The notes beneath the pieces are model-generated. The model had not been told where the DNA came from. It ran no database searches and was given only the letters and a program-made list of their open reading frames with translations. DNA of 43,910 nucleotides from an uncultured Clostridia bacterium (GTDB taxonomy: Bacteria > Bacillota > Clostridia > Christensenellales > UBA1242). Numbering within the stretch: the stretch's first letter is position 1; each line of letters begins with the position of its first letter. Location of the stretch: the NCBI GenBank assembly GCA_947062475.1, contig CAMSQA010000010.1, positions 1 to 43,910 on the forward strand. The letters run 5' to 3'. A program made the translations under genes and the position numbers. Shown piece after piece: positions 1 to 8,233 of this stretch.

Positions 1-207
1 TATATCAAATAAGCTCCTGTCTTGACTAGAGTTCGAGCCTTGCCTTGCTTGTTTCTCACCATGCTGAAATTGTCTGCGATAAAAGTCGCAATGCTGCGTT
101 TGCTAAACATCTAGCCAAATCAGTCACTTATATCAAATAAGCTCCTGTCTTGACTAGAGTTCGAGCCTTGCCTTGCTTGTTTCATATCTTAAATGCCTCG
201 CAATGCT
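1..207. repeat. 55-bp direct repeats, period 128 bp, at the window edge
   Basis: Positions 1-55 and 129-183 are identical over 55 bases, giving a 128-base period. The 73-base spacer holds a small hairpin (TGCGA 75-79 with TCGCA 86-90). A ten-base piece of that spacer (TCGCAATGCT, 86-95) recurs at 198-207, but 15 bases after the second copy instead of 31, so the second unit looks partly deleted. The repeat is richer in GC than the flanks. No reading frame, transposase or CRISPR-length spacer is visible. The array probably continues to the left of the window. Its function is unknown. Confidence 0.85.
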
Positions 208-236
208 TAATTCATCTAAAATTTAATAAAAAATAA

Positions 237-264
237 AAAAAACACTTTATTTTAAGTGTTTTTT
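237..264 (-). terminator. Intrinsic terminator of tadA
   Basis: Positions 237-247 pair with 254-264 in an 11-bp stem with a 6-base loop. Read on the minus strand the hairpin is followed by a long T-rich run. It overlaps the tadA stop codon, so the gene ends inside its own terminator. Confidence 0.75.
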
Positions 265-701
265 CTTTTATTCTTGAAAAAATTTGCAAGAAGATTTGAA
301 ATATCTTCGCTCATGCTTTCGTCATATACCATTTCAACCTTGTGATTTAGTCTTTGACTTGTCAAAATTTTTTCGCATAAATTATCGCCAGAACTTTTTT
401 CTTTGCAGCCATAAACGACCTTTGAAATCCTTGCATTTGCAATTGCACCAGCACACATAGGGCAGGGTTCTAATGTCACATAAAGAGTTGCATTTTCAAG
501 TCTCCATGACTTGAATTTTTTGCAAGCTTTTTCAATTGCGATGATTTCACCATGTTTGATTGCATTTTGGCTTTTTTCGCGGTTGTTGTGACCGCGAGAA
601 ACTATCTTATTGTCTATGACGATGACAGCACCAATTGGCACTTCATCTTCGTTGTAAGCCTTGTTTGCTTCTTTAAAAGCTTCTTCCATAAAATTTATCA
701 T
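252..701 (-). CDS. tadA: tRNA-specific adenosine deaminase TadA
   Basis: TadA deaminates adenosine 34 of tRNA-Arg(ACG) to inosine, which wobble decoding requires. The 149-residue protein has the usual family length and the zinc-deaminase fold. The zinc ligands are H50 and the PCPMC motif (C80, C83), and E52 is the proton shuttle. The first motif reads HGE where TadA normally has HAE, a change to glycine between the ligand and the catalytic glutamate; all catalytic residues are still present. No clear ribosome site precedes the ATG at 701 or an in-frame ATG at 689, so the start may be four codons shorter. The gene stands alone, divergent from the CPBP protease gene. A guanine or cytosine deaminase is less likely given length and overall match. 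Confidence 0.93.
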   Translation of the reverse strand: MINFMEEAFKEANKAYNEDEVPIGAVIVIDNKIVSRGHNNREKSQNAIKHGEIIAIEKACKKFKSWRLENATLYVTLEPCPMCAGAIANARISKVVYGCKEKSSGDNLCEKILTSQRLNHKVEMVYDESMSEDISNLLANFFKNKRKNT

Positions 702-745
702 AAATTTATTTTAAAGAATATTTTTTAAAATGTAAAGGCTTTTTA

Positions 746-774
746 TTGCTTTTTTGGTAAATATGTAGTAAAAT
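746..774 (+). promoter_or_regulatory. Candidate SigA promoter for the CPBP protease gene
   Basis: TTGCTT (746-751) and TAAAAT (769-774) are 17 bases apart. The predicted transcript start near 781 leaves a short leader containing the GGGAG ribosome site. Confidence 0.45.
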
Positions 775-798
775 AGTATATATTGTTTGGGAGAACAA

Positions 799-1779
799 AT
801 GAAAGATAATTTACAAGAAAATTCAAAAGTTTTTGAAAAAAGGAATATTTATAGAGATGATGACAGTGGAAAGGTATTTTTAATTGCACTTCTCGCACCA
901 TTTGTTATGGCTTTTTTATTTTCTTTTATTGCAGGGCAAATTGCAAGTGGCAAAGAAGTCAAGATTGAAGCGATAACAGATTCAATAGGCTATTATCTTG
1001 CTTTTTCTATTTGCACTTTTTTGCTTTTAATTTCAATTGTTTTAATCTATAATAAAAGTAATAAGATAAGTTTTAAAGCTTTAAACATAAACTTTAAAAT
1101 GAAATGGCATACATATCTAATATTGATTGGCATTGGCATTATTTCTCTTTTTGGTATTCAATATTTTATAGGTGCTTTTGACAATTTGCTTAAGCTTATA
1201 GGCTTTCCACTGACTGAAAATGTTTCAATGCTAAATCCAACAAGTTGGGGGAAATATTTTCTTTCAATTCTCGCTCTAGCAATCTTACCTGCGATAGGGG
1301 AAGAATTTGTGTTTAGAGGTGTTGTGCTTCATGGGCTTAGAAGTCGTTTTAATGACGTTTCAGCAGTATTATTGTCTGCACTCATGTTTGCAATAATGCA
1401 TCAAAGTCTGCAACAACTTATTTATCCTTTCATTTTAGGATGTATTATGGGATGGGTGGTTCTTAGGACAGGCTCTCTTGTCAGTTCTGTTTTAATCCAC
1501 TTTGTAAACAATTTTTTGGTTGTTACTTTGACGTTTGTTGAAAATATGACAGGTTTCTCATTTGCAATTGGTGGGGCTTGGTGGTTTTATATTATTGCAA
1601 TAGGGCTTTTATTTGTGACATTTGCAATTTGCTATATTATAGATAGATTTTATTTTAATCATCAAAGCAAAGTTCAACATGAAAGGACATCACATAAAAC
1701 GTCAATTTATGTGTATATTTCGCTTGCAGTTGGAGTAGTTTTATTTATTTTAGCAACGATTGTAGCGATTTTAGCATGA
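799..1779 (+). CDS. CPBP-family intramembrane metalloprotease (first of two)
   Basis: This is a membrane-embedded glutamate protease of the CPBP (CAAX protease/bacteriocin-processing, Abi) family. The 326-residue protein has about eight hydrophobic segments. The catalytic motif EEFVFRG lies at residues 168-174 (E168, E169, R173), followed by a conserved histidine region (MHQS) and HFVNN, which supply the other active-site residues of the family. Family members cleave prenylated or membrane peptides, process bacteriocins or give bacteriocin immunity; the substrate here cannot be told. I chose the ATG at 799 because GGGAG lies five bases upstream; an in-frame TTG at 787 has no ribosome site. 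A second CPBP gene and rlmH follow on the same strand. The pair looks like an old duplication, since the sequences outside the motifs differ strongly. Confidence 0.85.
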   Translation: MKDNLQENSKVFEKRNIYRDDDSGKVFLIALLAPFVMAFLFSFIAGQIASGKEVKIEAITDSIGYYLAFSICTFLLLISIVLIYNKSNKISFKALNINFKMKWHTYLILIGIGIISLFGIQYFIGAFDNLLKLIGFPLTENVSMLNPTSWGKYFLSILALAILPAIGEEFVFRGVVLHGLRSRFNDVSAVLLSALMFAIMHQSLQQLIYPFILGCIMGWVVLRTGSLVSSVLIHFVNNFLVVTLTFVENMTGFSFAIGGAWWFYIIAIGLLFVTFAICYIIDRFYFNHQSKVQHERTSHKTSIYVYISLAVGVVLFILATIVAILA

Positions 1780-1889
1780 TTTATGTATAAGAAAACGCAT
1801 ATTTTTACATATTTTTATTAATAGTAACAAAAGTTTTATAATTAATATAGATAAATATGAATAAAATACAAAAGGAAAAGAAGGAGAAC

Positions 1890-3050
1890 ATGTCTTTTAA
1901 AAATAAATTACTAAGGGTCACTTTAATATGTTATCTTCTGATTGTTGTAGTTTTTGCAACAATCAGAATGCTTTCTGCGTTTGGAATACTTAGTTTTCTA
2001 AATAATTTTGTTGGAGATTTAGTCCTAAATATAATCATTCAAGTGGGGCTATTGTTTTTGGTATCAATTTTTCTTTTTTCAGGGCTTATAAAAAGCAAGC
2101 CTAAAAATGTTTTTAAATATTATGGCTTTAAAAAGATTTCATTCAAGCAAGTGATTGTTACTATTTTAATTGGAATTGTTGTTTATATTTTAAATGTCCT
2201 TATTACAACTTTTTTTAATGCTTTCCTTTCTGCACTTGGATATCAATTTTCAAGTGGTGGCGGCTCAATGACTTCTTATCCATTCTGGCTTTTGATTGTC
2301 AATATTATTATAACCGCTGTTTTGCCAGGAATTTGTGAAGAAGTGGCTCATCGTGGACTTCTTTTGAAAGGTCTTTTGCCACTTGGTGCGAAAAAAGCAA
2401 TCATATATTCAGCACTGCTATTTGGACTGTTGCATCTTAATATTGAACAATTTTTCTATGCTACAATGATTGGTCTGCTTGTAGGATATGTGTCGCTAAG
2501 ATGTGAAAGTATTATTCCTGCAATGATTATCCATTTTATGAATAATGCTATTTCTGTATTTATGGGATTTTCAAGTTTTCATGGATTAGGGCTTGAAAAA
2601 GGCTTCTTTATCCTTCAATCTTGGCTTTTAAATAGTCCAATTCTTGGTCTTGCCTTTATGATACTTTTAATTATCACACTTTTCTATCTTTTGATTTATC
2701 TGCTTAAAAAACTTTTCAAGTATTCTACCTTCAGCAGAATGAACAAAATGCAGCGTGCTATGGTTGAGCATTATGAAAGAGAGAAATATTTGCAGGAAGT
2801 GAAAAATATCACAAACGGCATCAATATAGAAATTTCAGATCAAATGCTTCAAAATATGTTTATCCAAAATTTTGATTCTATATATCAAGTTTTGTCAAGA
2901 CAGATAGGTTGGGAAAGTGATATTGAAAATAAGTGTAGAAATGATGAAAAGGATTTCATTTTTGATAATATAACTAAAATTATTCTTTTTACAGCTTTTG
3001 CAATTGTTGGTGTTTTGACATTATTTACATTTATTTGGGGAATATTATGA
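1890..3050 (+). CDS. CPBP-family intramembrane metalloprotease (second of two)
   Basis: This is a second CPBP-family membrane protease of 386 residues with about eight membrane segments. Its catalytic motif is EEVAHRG at residues 150-156, with a later histidine motif (LLHLN) and HFMNN. Unlike its upstream neighbour it carries a long charged insert of about 90 residues near the C-terminus, beginning with a helix rich in R, E and K, before a final membrane helix. That helix could present a soluble domain to a partner. I chose the ATG at 1890 because AAGGAG lies just upstream; the in-frame ATG at 1857 has none. The stop overlaps the rlmH start (ATGA at 3047-3050), so the two are probably translationally coupled. 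The substrate is unknown. Confidence 0.82.
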   Translation: MSFKNKLLRVTLICYLLIVVVFATIRMLSAFGILSFLNNFVGDLVLNIIIQVGLLFLVSIFLFSGLIKSKPKNVFKYYGFKKISFKQVIVTILIGIVVYILNVLITTFFNAFLSALGYQFSSGGGSMTSYPFWLLIVNIIITAVLPGICEEVAHRGLLLKGLLPLGAKKAIIYSALLFGLLHLNIEQFFYATMIGLLVGYVSLRCESIIPAMIIHFMNNAISVFMGFSSFHGLGLEKGFFILQSWLLNSPILGLAFMILLIITLFYLLIYLLKKLFKYSTFSRMNKMQRAMVEHYEREKYLQEVKNITNGINIEISDQMLQNMFIQNFDSIYQVLSRQIGWESDIENKCRNDEKDFIFDNITKIILFTAFAIVGVLTLFTFIWGIL

Positions 3051-3505
3051 TTACCATAAGAGTGGTTTGTGTTGGGAATTTAAAAGAAAAATTTTGGATT
3101 GATGCGGCTGAAGAATATCAGAAAAGATTATCAAGATTTTGCAAGCTTGAAATTGTTGAACTTGTTGAGCAAAATAAATTTGACAATATTGAAAAAATAA
3201 AAAATGTAGAAGGCGAGGAGATAATTCATTCTCTTTCTGGGAAAAATATTTTGCTTGATGTGAATGGCAAAATTATTTCAAGTGAGCAGTTTGCAGATAA
3301 AATAAAATCACTTTCCTTGCAGACAAGCACGATAACTTTTGTCATTGGTGGTTCTTATGGCGTCAGTGACGCTGTAAAAACAAAAATAGAGGACAAATTG
3401 TCTTTTGGTAAGGCAACTTTTCCTCACAATTTGGCAAGAGTAATTTTGCTTGAACAGATTTATCGAAGTTTTATGATAAATTCTAATAGTAAATATCATA
3501 AATAA
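3047..3505 (+). CDS. rlmH: 23S rRNA pseudouridine-1915 N3-methyltransferase RlmH
   Basis: RlmH is a SPOUT-class, SAM-dependent methyltransferase acting on pseudouridine 1915 in helix 69 of 23S rRNA in the assembled ribosome. The 152-residue protein is slightly shorter than the usual 155-160. The SAM-binding loop FVIGGSYG and the C-terminal knot TFPHNLARVILLEQIYRSF match the family, ending in the typical YHK tail. I chose the ATG at 3047, which overlaps the upstream stop by four bases and has GGGG at 3037-3040 as ribosome site. Coupling to a CPBP protease is a linkage I do not know from elsewhere. Confidence 0.95.
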   Translation: MITIRVVCVGNLKEKFWIDAAEEYQKRLSRFCKLEIVELVEQNKFDNIEKIKNVEGEEIIHSLSGKNILLDVNGKIISSEQFADKIKSLSLQTSTITFVIGGSYGVSDAVKTKIEDKLSFGKATFPHNLARVILLEQIYRSFMINSNSKYHK

Positions 3506-3512
3506 TCAATTT

Positions 3513-3599
3513 TTAAAAGAGATTGAAAAATAATGATGCAAATATACACCCAATAAAGATGACGATGATTGTGATTAGTGAAAGATTGCGATAACTCAT
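3513..3599 (-). CDS. 28-residue membrane peptide, coupled to the DUF378 gene
   Basis: This very short reading frame starts MSYRNLSLIT and encodes one hydrophobic helix of about 18 residues with a short N-terminal polar stretch. Three things support it as a gene. Its ATG overlaps the stop of the DUF378 gene in an ATGA arrangement (3596-3599). A GAGG ribosome site sits six bases upstream, inside the end of the DUF378 gene. The product is a well-formed single membrane span. It is likely made from the same transcript as the DUF378 protein and may associate with it in the membrane. I do not recognise a family. Confidence 0.5.
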   Translation of the reverse strand: MSYRNLSLITIIVIFIGCIFASLFFNLF

Positions 3600-4003
3600 T
3601 GTCTACCTCGATCATCAAAATGTTCATCAAATAATCCTGCTGGATGATCTTTTTGTGGCAATTCATCTTCATCAAAATCTCTGAAATTATCTTCTCCGCT
3701 TTCCACGTTGTAAGCATGGGCATAACTATCTTTTTCAAAAGCTTTTTCTTCCTTAGTTTTGTTTATTTTATTTGCAAGGTCTTTTTTGTTTCTTTTTGAA
3801 AGTATATTTAATGTGCCTTTGCCTTTAAAAAGTTTAAAAACCAATACAATACTTGATGCACCAACAATGATATATATAATTCTTGACAATATGCTGGCTT
3901 GATAGCCAAATATTCCTGCTACAAAATCATATTGAAGCAGCCCTATCATAAGCCAATTTACCGAACCGATAAGTGTAAGTAAAAATGCGATAATAGTTAT
4001 CAT
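3596..4003 (-). CDS. DUF378 (YuzA-like) small membrane protein
   Basis: The N-terminal ~60 residues hold two membrane helices with the DUF378 pattern GSVNWLMIGLLQYD and a following SRIIYIIVG segment. This family of small integral membrane proteins (YuzA in Bacillus) has no established function. Here the domain is followed by about 70 highly charged, presumably cytoplasmic residues rich in K, E and D, which is longer than a typical DUF378 protein. I chose the ATG at 4003 because GGAGG lies seven bases upstream; the frame is open to an ATG at 4054 that lacks a ribosome site. A 28-residue membrane peptide is coupled to its stop codon. Confidence 0.75.
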   Translation of the reverse strand: MITIIAFLLTLIGSVNWLMIGLLQYDFVAGIFGYQASILSRIIYIIVGASSIVLVFKLFKGKGTLNILSKRNKKDLANKINKTKEEKAFEKDSYAHAYNVESGEDNFRDFDEDELPQKDHPAGLFDEHFDDRGRQ

Positions 4004-4069
4004 AACAAACCCTCCGATACAATTATCTTTCGCATTTAAAAGAAAAAAATTCAAATTTAATAAATATTG

Positions 4070-4098
4070 TTGACAATTTAATCAATAATACATATAAT
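4070..4098 (+). promoter_or_regulatory. Consensus SigA promoter of greA
   Basis: A perfect TTGACA (4070-4075) and a perfect TATAAT (4093-4098) are separated by 17 bases. Transcription should begin near 4105, giving an 80-base leader before greA. Its strength fits a constitutive, abundant product. Confidence 0.85.
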
Positions 4099-4184
4099 AT
4101 AAAAGGGAAAATTCGCAAAATCAAAATGTTGCTTTGTCGTTTACATGACGGGTGACATTTTTAAATAAATAAAAGGAGTTTATT

Positions 4185-4658
4185 ATGACACATTTTTTAA
4201 CAGCTGAAGGCAAAAAACAATTAGAGGAAAAACTCGCTTATTATAAATCAACAAGAAGGATTGAAGCCAGTGAAAAAATTGCAATCGCAAGAGAATTTGG
4301 TGATCTTTCTGAAAATGCTGAATATGATGCAGCAAAAGAAGAACAGGGTCAAATTGAAGCTGAAATACGTGAAATGGAAGATATTCTTCTCAATTGCCAA
4401 ATTATAGACAATTCTGCCGTTGAAGGTGAGGTAAGTATTGGTTCAACTGTCACAGTTTATGATGAAGAATTTGATGAAAATCTTGTGCTTCAAATTCTTG
4501 GCTCGACAGAAAGCAATCCTGCAAAGGGCATTATCAGCAACAACTCTCCAGTAGGAGCTGCTCTTATTGGAAAGAAGGTTGGTGACCGCGTTGTAGTGAA
4601 GATGGGCGGTGATAACGAGATAGTTTATAAAATTATTGAAGTAAAACACAATATTTAG
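4185..4658 (+). CDS. greA: Transcription elongation factor GreA
   Basis: GreA enters the secondary channel of RNA polymerase and stimulates cleavage of backtracked RNA. The 157-residue protein has the family length. Residues 1-75 form the N-terminal coiled coil with the tip sequence REFGDLSENAEYD, which carries the acidic D and E residues that coordinate the catalytic magnesium. The C-terminal FKBP-like domain ends with the typical SPVGAALIGKKVGD segment. A good AAAGGAG ribosome site precedes the ATG. The gene appears to be a single unit: a perfect consensus promoter lies upstream and a strong hairpin terminator follows. Confidence 0.97.
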   Translation: MTHFLTAEGKKQLEEKLAYYKSTRRIEASEKIAIAREFGDLSENAEYDAAKEEQGQIEAEIREMEDILLNCQIIDNSAVEGEVSIGSTVTVYDEEFDENLVLQILGSTESNPAKGIISNNSPVGAALIGKKVGDRVVVKMGGDNEIVYKIIEVKHNI

Positions 4659-4670
4659 TGGATAAAATTG

Positions 4671-4709
4671 CAAATTTGACAAGATTTTTCTTGCCAAATT
4701 TGTTTTTTT
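4671..4709 (+). terminator. Intrinsic terminator of greA
   Basis: Positions 4671-4683 pair with 4690-4702 (13 positions, one A-C mismatch, 6-base loop), followed by seven T residues at 4703-4709. It lies 13 bases after the greA stop. Confidence 0.88.
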
Positions 4710-4785
4710 GTTGTAAAATAAATATGAATGAATATTAAGTTGATATATTTGACTTAAAAACACTATTTGATAGGCAAAAAAAATT

Positions 4786-5712
4786 ATGATGTTTAAAAAT
4801 TCTTGTAGACTTTTATGTGCAAATTTTGCTGGAGTATGGAAACTTCTTGTTTACCATATTTTATCTATTGCTGTTTGTGTGGGTTTGCTTGCCGTTTTTT
4901 ATCAAAATTACTTTGATTATTTCAATCTTGCAAGTGTAAAAGCAGACCTTGCTTCAGTATGGGACACTGGAACACTTTATGGTGCATCTTTTGCAAAGGC
5001 TCTTACAATAGTTGTAAATTTTGTAATATTTTTCTTTCAGATTATGTTTGCCAAAAATATCGGAATAGGCATTTATTTTTGCGTGATTATTTTTCTGCTT
5101 TTGCCAATTCTTATGAATATTGGTAAGGTTGTGACTTGTGAACTTATGTATGGATATATGTCAGCATGTCAAAAACAAAGCTTCACTGGGACATTTCTTA
5201 AAACCTTAAAGACAAGCCTTTCTTATTCTGTTTTTAAAGTGTTTTATACTTTGCCTTTCAATGCATTGATTGTGCTTGGAATGTGGTCTTTGACAAGAGT
5301 CAATAATAATATTTTTGACCACTTTATGCCATTTGTTTTTGTAATATTGACAGCTGTTTTGATGTCTATTAAAGAACTTTTCAATGCAGGCTGGGCACCT
5401 GCAAAGGTGGTTTATGACCATAATATTCTTTCATCATATACAATTGGAATGAGGGCAGTGCTTCGCAGAGGTGCACGTGTATTTTCAACCGCAATTATAG
5501 TTTACCTACTTACAGTTGTGCTTTCAATGGTGCTTGGTCTTTATTCAATAATTATAATACTTCCGATCGTTCCTGCATTTATCCATATTTTTGAGATGGT
5601 TTGTTTCTTTTCAAGTCAGGGCATGAGATTTTATGTTGATAATGATACAATCCTTTCACCAAAGAGACTTGAAGAAGTTGATAAACTTGAAGATGCGAAG
5701 TATATAATTTAA
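4786..5712 (+). CDS. Multi-spanning membrane protein, function unknown
   Basis: The 308-residue protein has about six hydrophobic segments, at roughly residues 15-35, 65-85, 90-112, 145-170, 178-195 and 230-270. Polar stretches between them include KELFNAGWAPAKVVYD and a basic RAVLRRGARVF loop. The C-terminal ~35 residues are hydrophilic and charged. The layout loosely resembles DUF624/YesL-like and other small multi-helix proteins, but I cannot assign a family. Two adjacent ATG codons start the frame and the ribosome site is weak. It sits alone between the greA terminator and RNase J. Confidence 0.65.
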   Translation: MMFKNSCRLLCANFAGVWKLLVYHILSIAVCVGLLAVFYQNYFDYFNLASVKADLASVWDTGTLYGASFAKALTIVVNFVIFFFQIMFAKNIGIGIYFCVIIFLLLPILMNIGKVVTCELMYGYMSACQKQSFTGTFLKTLKTSLSYSVFKVFYTLPFNALIVLGMWSLTRVNNNIFDHFMPFVFVILTAVLMSIKELFNAGWAPAKVVYDHNILSSYTIGMRAVLRRGARVFSTAIIVYLLTVVLSMVLGLYSIIIILPIVPAFIHIFEMVCFFSSQGMRFYVDNDTILSPKRLEEVDKLEDAKYII

Positions 5713-5907
5713 TTGTCAGTGCAAAAATCAATAATATAATTAAAATAAGCCAATAAACAAAGGTGAATTTTCATAAAAGAGTTCACTCTTGTTTTGTAAA
5801 ATGAAAATTTTTGCATATTATATCGCTTTTTATAGTGATGTATTTTTGAAGTAATCTTTCAAATAAAAAATAAAATGATAAACTAAAATAAAAATAAAGG
5901 AGATAAA

Positions 5908-7566
5908 ATGAACAACAACAAATTAAAAATTACTTTTTTAGGAGGAGTGGGGGAAATTGGAAAAAATATGACCGCACTTGAATACAATAATGAAATCATA
6001 ATAATTGACGCAGGTTTAACTTTCCCTGACGACGATCTTCCTGGCATTGACATTGTTATTCCAGATATGTCATACGTCATTGAAAACAAAGATAAAATCA
6101 AGGCACTTGTGCTTACGCATGGTCATGAAGACCATATTGGAGCAGTTCCTTTCTTGCTTGAACAGGTTCAAATGCCTGTGTATGGCTCAAGACTTACCTT
6201 AGCTCTCGTTGAAAATAAGATGAAAGAGCATCCAAAGGTGAAATATAAATGGGTTGCAGTAAAACCTAGAAACGTGCTTAAAATAGGAAATTTTGTGATT
6301 GAATTTATAAAGGTCAGCCATTCAATTGCTGGTGCTCTTGCTCTTTCAATATCAACTCCTGCTGGGACAATTGTGCATACAGGCGATTTTAAAATCGATT
6401 ATGAACCTATAGACGGCGAGATGACAGATTTATCAAGGCTTGGTGAAATAGGGCGCAAAGGTGTTTCTTTGCTTTTGTGTGAAAGCACAAATGTATGCAG
6501 AAAAGGATACTCTATGAGTGAAAAATCTGTGGGAAGGACACTTGAAGAGATTATCAAAAATCATGCAAACAATCGTATCATTGTTGCAACTTTTGCCTCA
6601 AATATTCACAGAATGCAACAAATATTAAGCATTGCAGAGAAATATAACAGAAAGATTGCTTTCACTGGCAGAAGCATGATAAATGTCAGTGAGGTGGCTT
6701 TAAAACTTGGCGAACTAAAATTTAATCGTGATAATATCGTTGACCTTGAAAAAGTTGACAAGATGGATGATAAAGAAATCCTTATTATGACTACTGGAAG
6801 TCAAGGAGAACCAATGAGTGCCTTGACTAGAATGGCTTCTGGTGAATTTAAAAACCTTAAAATAAGACAAAATGACCTTGTTATTCTTTCAGCTTCACCA
6901 ATACCTGGAAATGAAAAAAATGTTTATAATGTAATCAACGCATTATATAAATTGGGTGCAGACGTAATCTATGATGAACTTGCTGATGTCCATACTTCTG
7001 GTCACGCATGCCAAGAGGAATTAAAACTTATGCACAGCCTTGTAAGGCCAAAATTCTTTATGCCAGTGCATGGTGAATATAGACATCTTAAAACTCATAA
7101 AGAACTTGCAATGAGTCTTGGCATGGAAGAACGTAACATTCTTCTTCCAAGTATTGGAATGCAAGTTGAACTTACTGCAAACTCGATGAAAGCAGTAAAA
7201 ACAGTCAAAGCAGGGCAAAGACTTGTTGATGGAATTGGAATTGGTGACATGGACAGCAATGTTTTGCGTGAGCGAAAACAACTTTCAGAAGATGGAATTT
7301 GCGTCGTTTGTGTCAACATCAACAATGTCGCTGGTGAAGTGATTGGTGATCCTTTCATTATCACACGTGGAGTTGTTTATGCTGATGAACAAGAAAGTTT
7401 TGTGCAAGATGCGAAGGCATGCATTATTGCATCATTAAAAGAAGCTGATCTTCGTGGAGTTGATCCAACAATGATCAGATCTTCGCTTAGAAGAAATGTT
7501 TCAAACTTCATCTTCCGAAGAACAAAACGTCGTCCTATGATTTTGACAATAGTTACTTTAGGCTAA
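5908..7566 (+). CDS. rnj: Ribonuclease J
   Basis: RNase J is a metallo-beta-lactamase/beta-CASP nuclease with 5'-to-3' exonuclease and endonuclease activity on RNA, central to mRNA decay and rRNA maturation in Firmicutes. The 552-residue protein matches the family length. The zinc-binding signature HGHEDH is at residues 71-76, and further metal ligands lie in the VSHS and HTGDFKID motifs. The beta-CASP segment includes TTGSQGEPMSAL and the histidine motifs TSGHA and PVHGEYRH. The C-terminal ~110 residues form the small domain needed for dimerisation. AAGGAGAT precedes the ATG. The methyltransferase gene follows after four bases, so they are co-transcribed. J1 and J2 paralogues cannot be told apart here. 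Confidence 0.96.
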   Translation: MNNNKLKITFLGGVGEIGKNMTALEYNNEIIIIDAGLTFPDDDLPGIDIVIPDMSYVIENKDKIKALVLTHGHEDHIGAVPFLLEQVQMPVYGSRLTLALVENKMKEHPKVKYKWVAVKPRNVLKIGNFVIEFIKVSHSIAGALALSISTPAGTIVHTGDFKIDYEPIDGEMTDLSRLGEIGRKGVSLLLCESTNVCRKGYSMSEKSVGRTLEEIIKNHANNRIIVATFASNIHRMQQILSIAEKYNRKIAFTGRSMINVSEVALKLGELKFNRDNIVDLEKVDKMDDKEILIMTTGSQGEPMSALTRMASGEFKNLKIRQNDLVILSASPIPGNEKNVYNVINALYKLGADVIYDELADVHTSGHACQEELKLMHSLVRPKFFMPVHGEYRHLKTHKELAMSLGMEERNILLPSIGMQVELTANSMKAVKTVKAGQRLVDGIGIGDMDSNVLRERKQLSEDGICVVCVNINNVAGEVIGDPFIITRGVVYADEQESFVQDAKACIIASLKEADLRGVDPTMIRSSLRRNVSNFIFRRTKRRPMILTIVTLG

Positions 7567-7570
7567 AAAA

Positions 7571-8185
7571 ATGGAAAGAATAGAAGAAGTATTGAAAAAA
7601 TTAAAAGAAGAGGCAAAAGAAAATTTTGTGCCTATTGTTCGTGACAACACAATAAATAAAATTGTTTCACTTTTAAATAAAAAAAAATGTAAAGATATCC
7701 TTGAAATAGGCACAGCAATTGGCTATTCGGGGATTATCATGCTATTGCAAAATGACAAGTCATTTCTCACGACAATTGAAAAAAACGAAAAACGATATAA
7801 AGAGGCACAGCAAAATTTTCTTAAAACTGGTCTTAATGATAGGACAACTTTAATCTTGGGAGACGCACTTGAAGAGATAGCAAAATTGAAAGTGAAAGGG
7901 CAAAAGTTTGATTTTATCTTTTTAGATGGACCAAAAGGTCAATATATCAAATATCTTCCATATTTAAAAACTCTTTTGAAAGGTGGCGGAATATTGTTTG
8001 CCGATAATATTCTTTTGGGTGGACTATTAAAAGATCAAAAGAAGGTCACGCATAAAAATCGAACCATGTTTAATAATATGAAGGCATTTTTATCTGACAT
8101 TCAAAAAGATAATGACTTTGAAACAACTTTATATGATATAGACGATGGATTTTTGATAGCAATTTTGAAAAAATCAGCAGATTAA
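7571..8185 (+). CDS. trmR: TrmR-like SAM-dependent O-methyltransferase
   Basis: This is a class I methyltransferase of the O-methyltransferase family 3. TrmR (YrrM) methylates 5-hydroxyuridine 34 to 5-methoxyuridine in tRNA of Bacillus. The 204-residue protein has the SAM-binding motif DILEIGTAIGYSG (residues 42-54), an acidic FIFLDGPKGQY motif, and DNILLGG, the typical metal-binding region. It starts four bases after the RNase J stop. The partner hydroxylases TrhP1/TrhP2 (YrrN/YrrO), which often follow it in Bacillus, are not adjacent, so the tRNA role rests on family resemblance; a small-molecule catechol-type methyltransferase remains possible. Confidence 0.72.
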   Translation: MERIEEVLKKLKEEAKENFVPIVRDNTINKIVSLLNKKKCKDILEIGTAIGYSGIIMLLQNDKSFLTTIEKNEKRYKEAQQNFLKTGLNDRTTLILGDALEEIAKLKVKGQKFDFIFLDGPKGQYIKYLPYLKTLLKGGGILFADNILLGGLLKDQKKVTHKNRTMFNNMKAFLSDIQKDNDFETTLYDIDDGFLIAILKKSAD

Positions 8186-8233
8186 ACAAATTCTGTTGTT
8201 TTTTTTTAAGAAATTTGTTACAATATAACTATT

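Noticed and set aside
31..39. tRNA T-loop-like GTTCGAGCC within the 55-base repeat
   Set aside because: No acceptor stem, anticodon arm or CCA-proximal pairing could be found around either copy.
1..183. CRISPR array
   Set aside because: The repeat is 55 bases and the spacer 73, both outside usual ranges; only two copies are seen and no cas genes are present.
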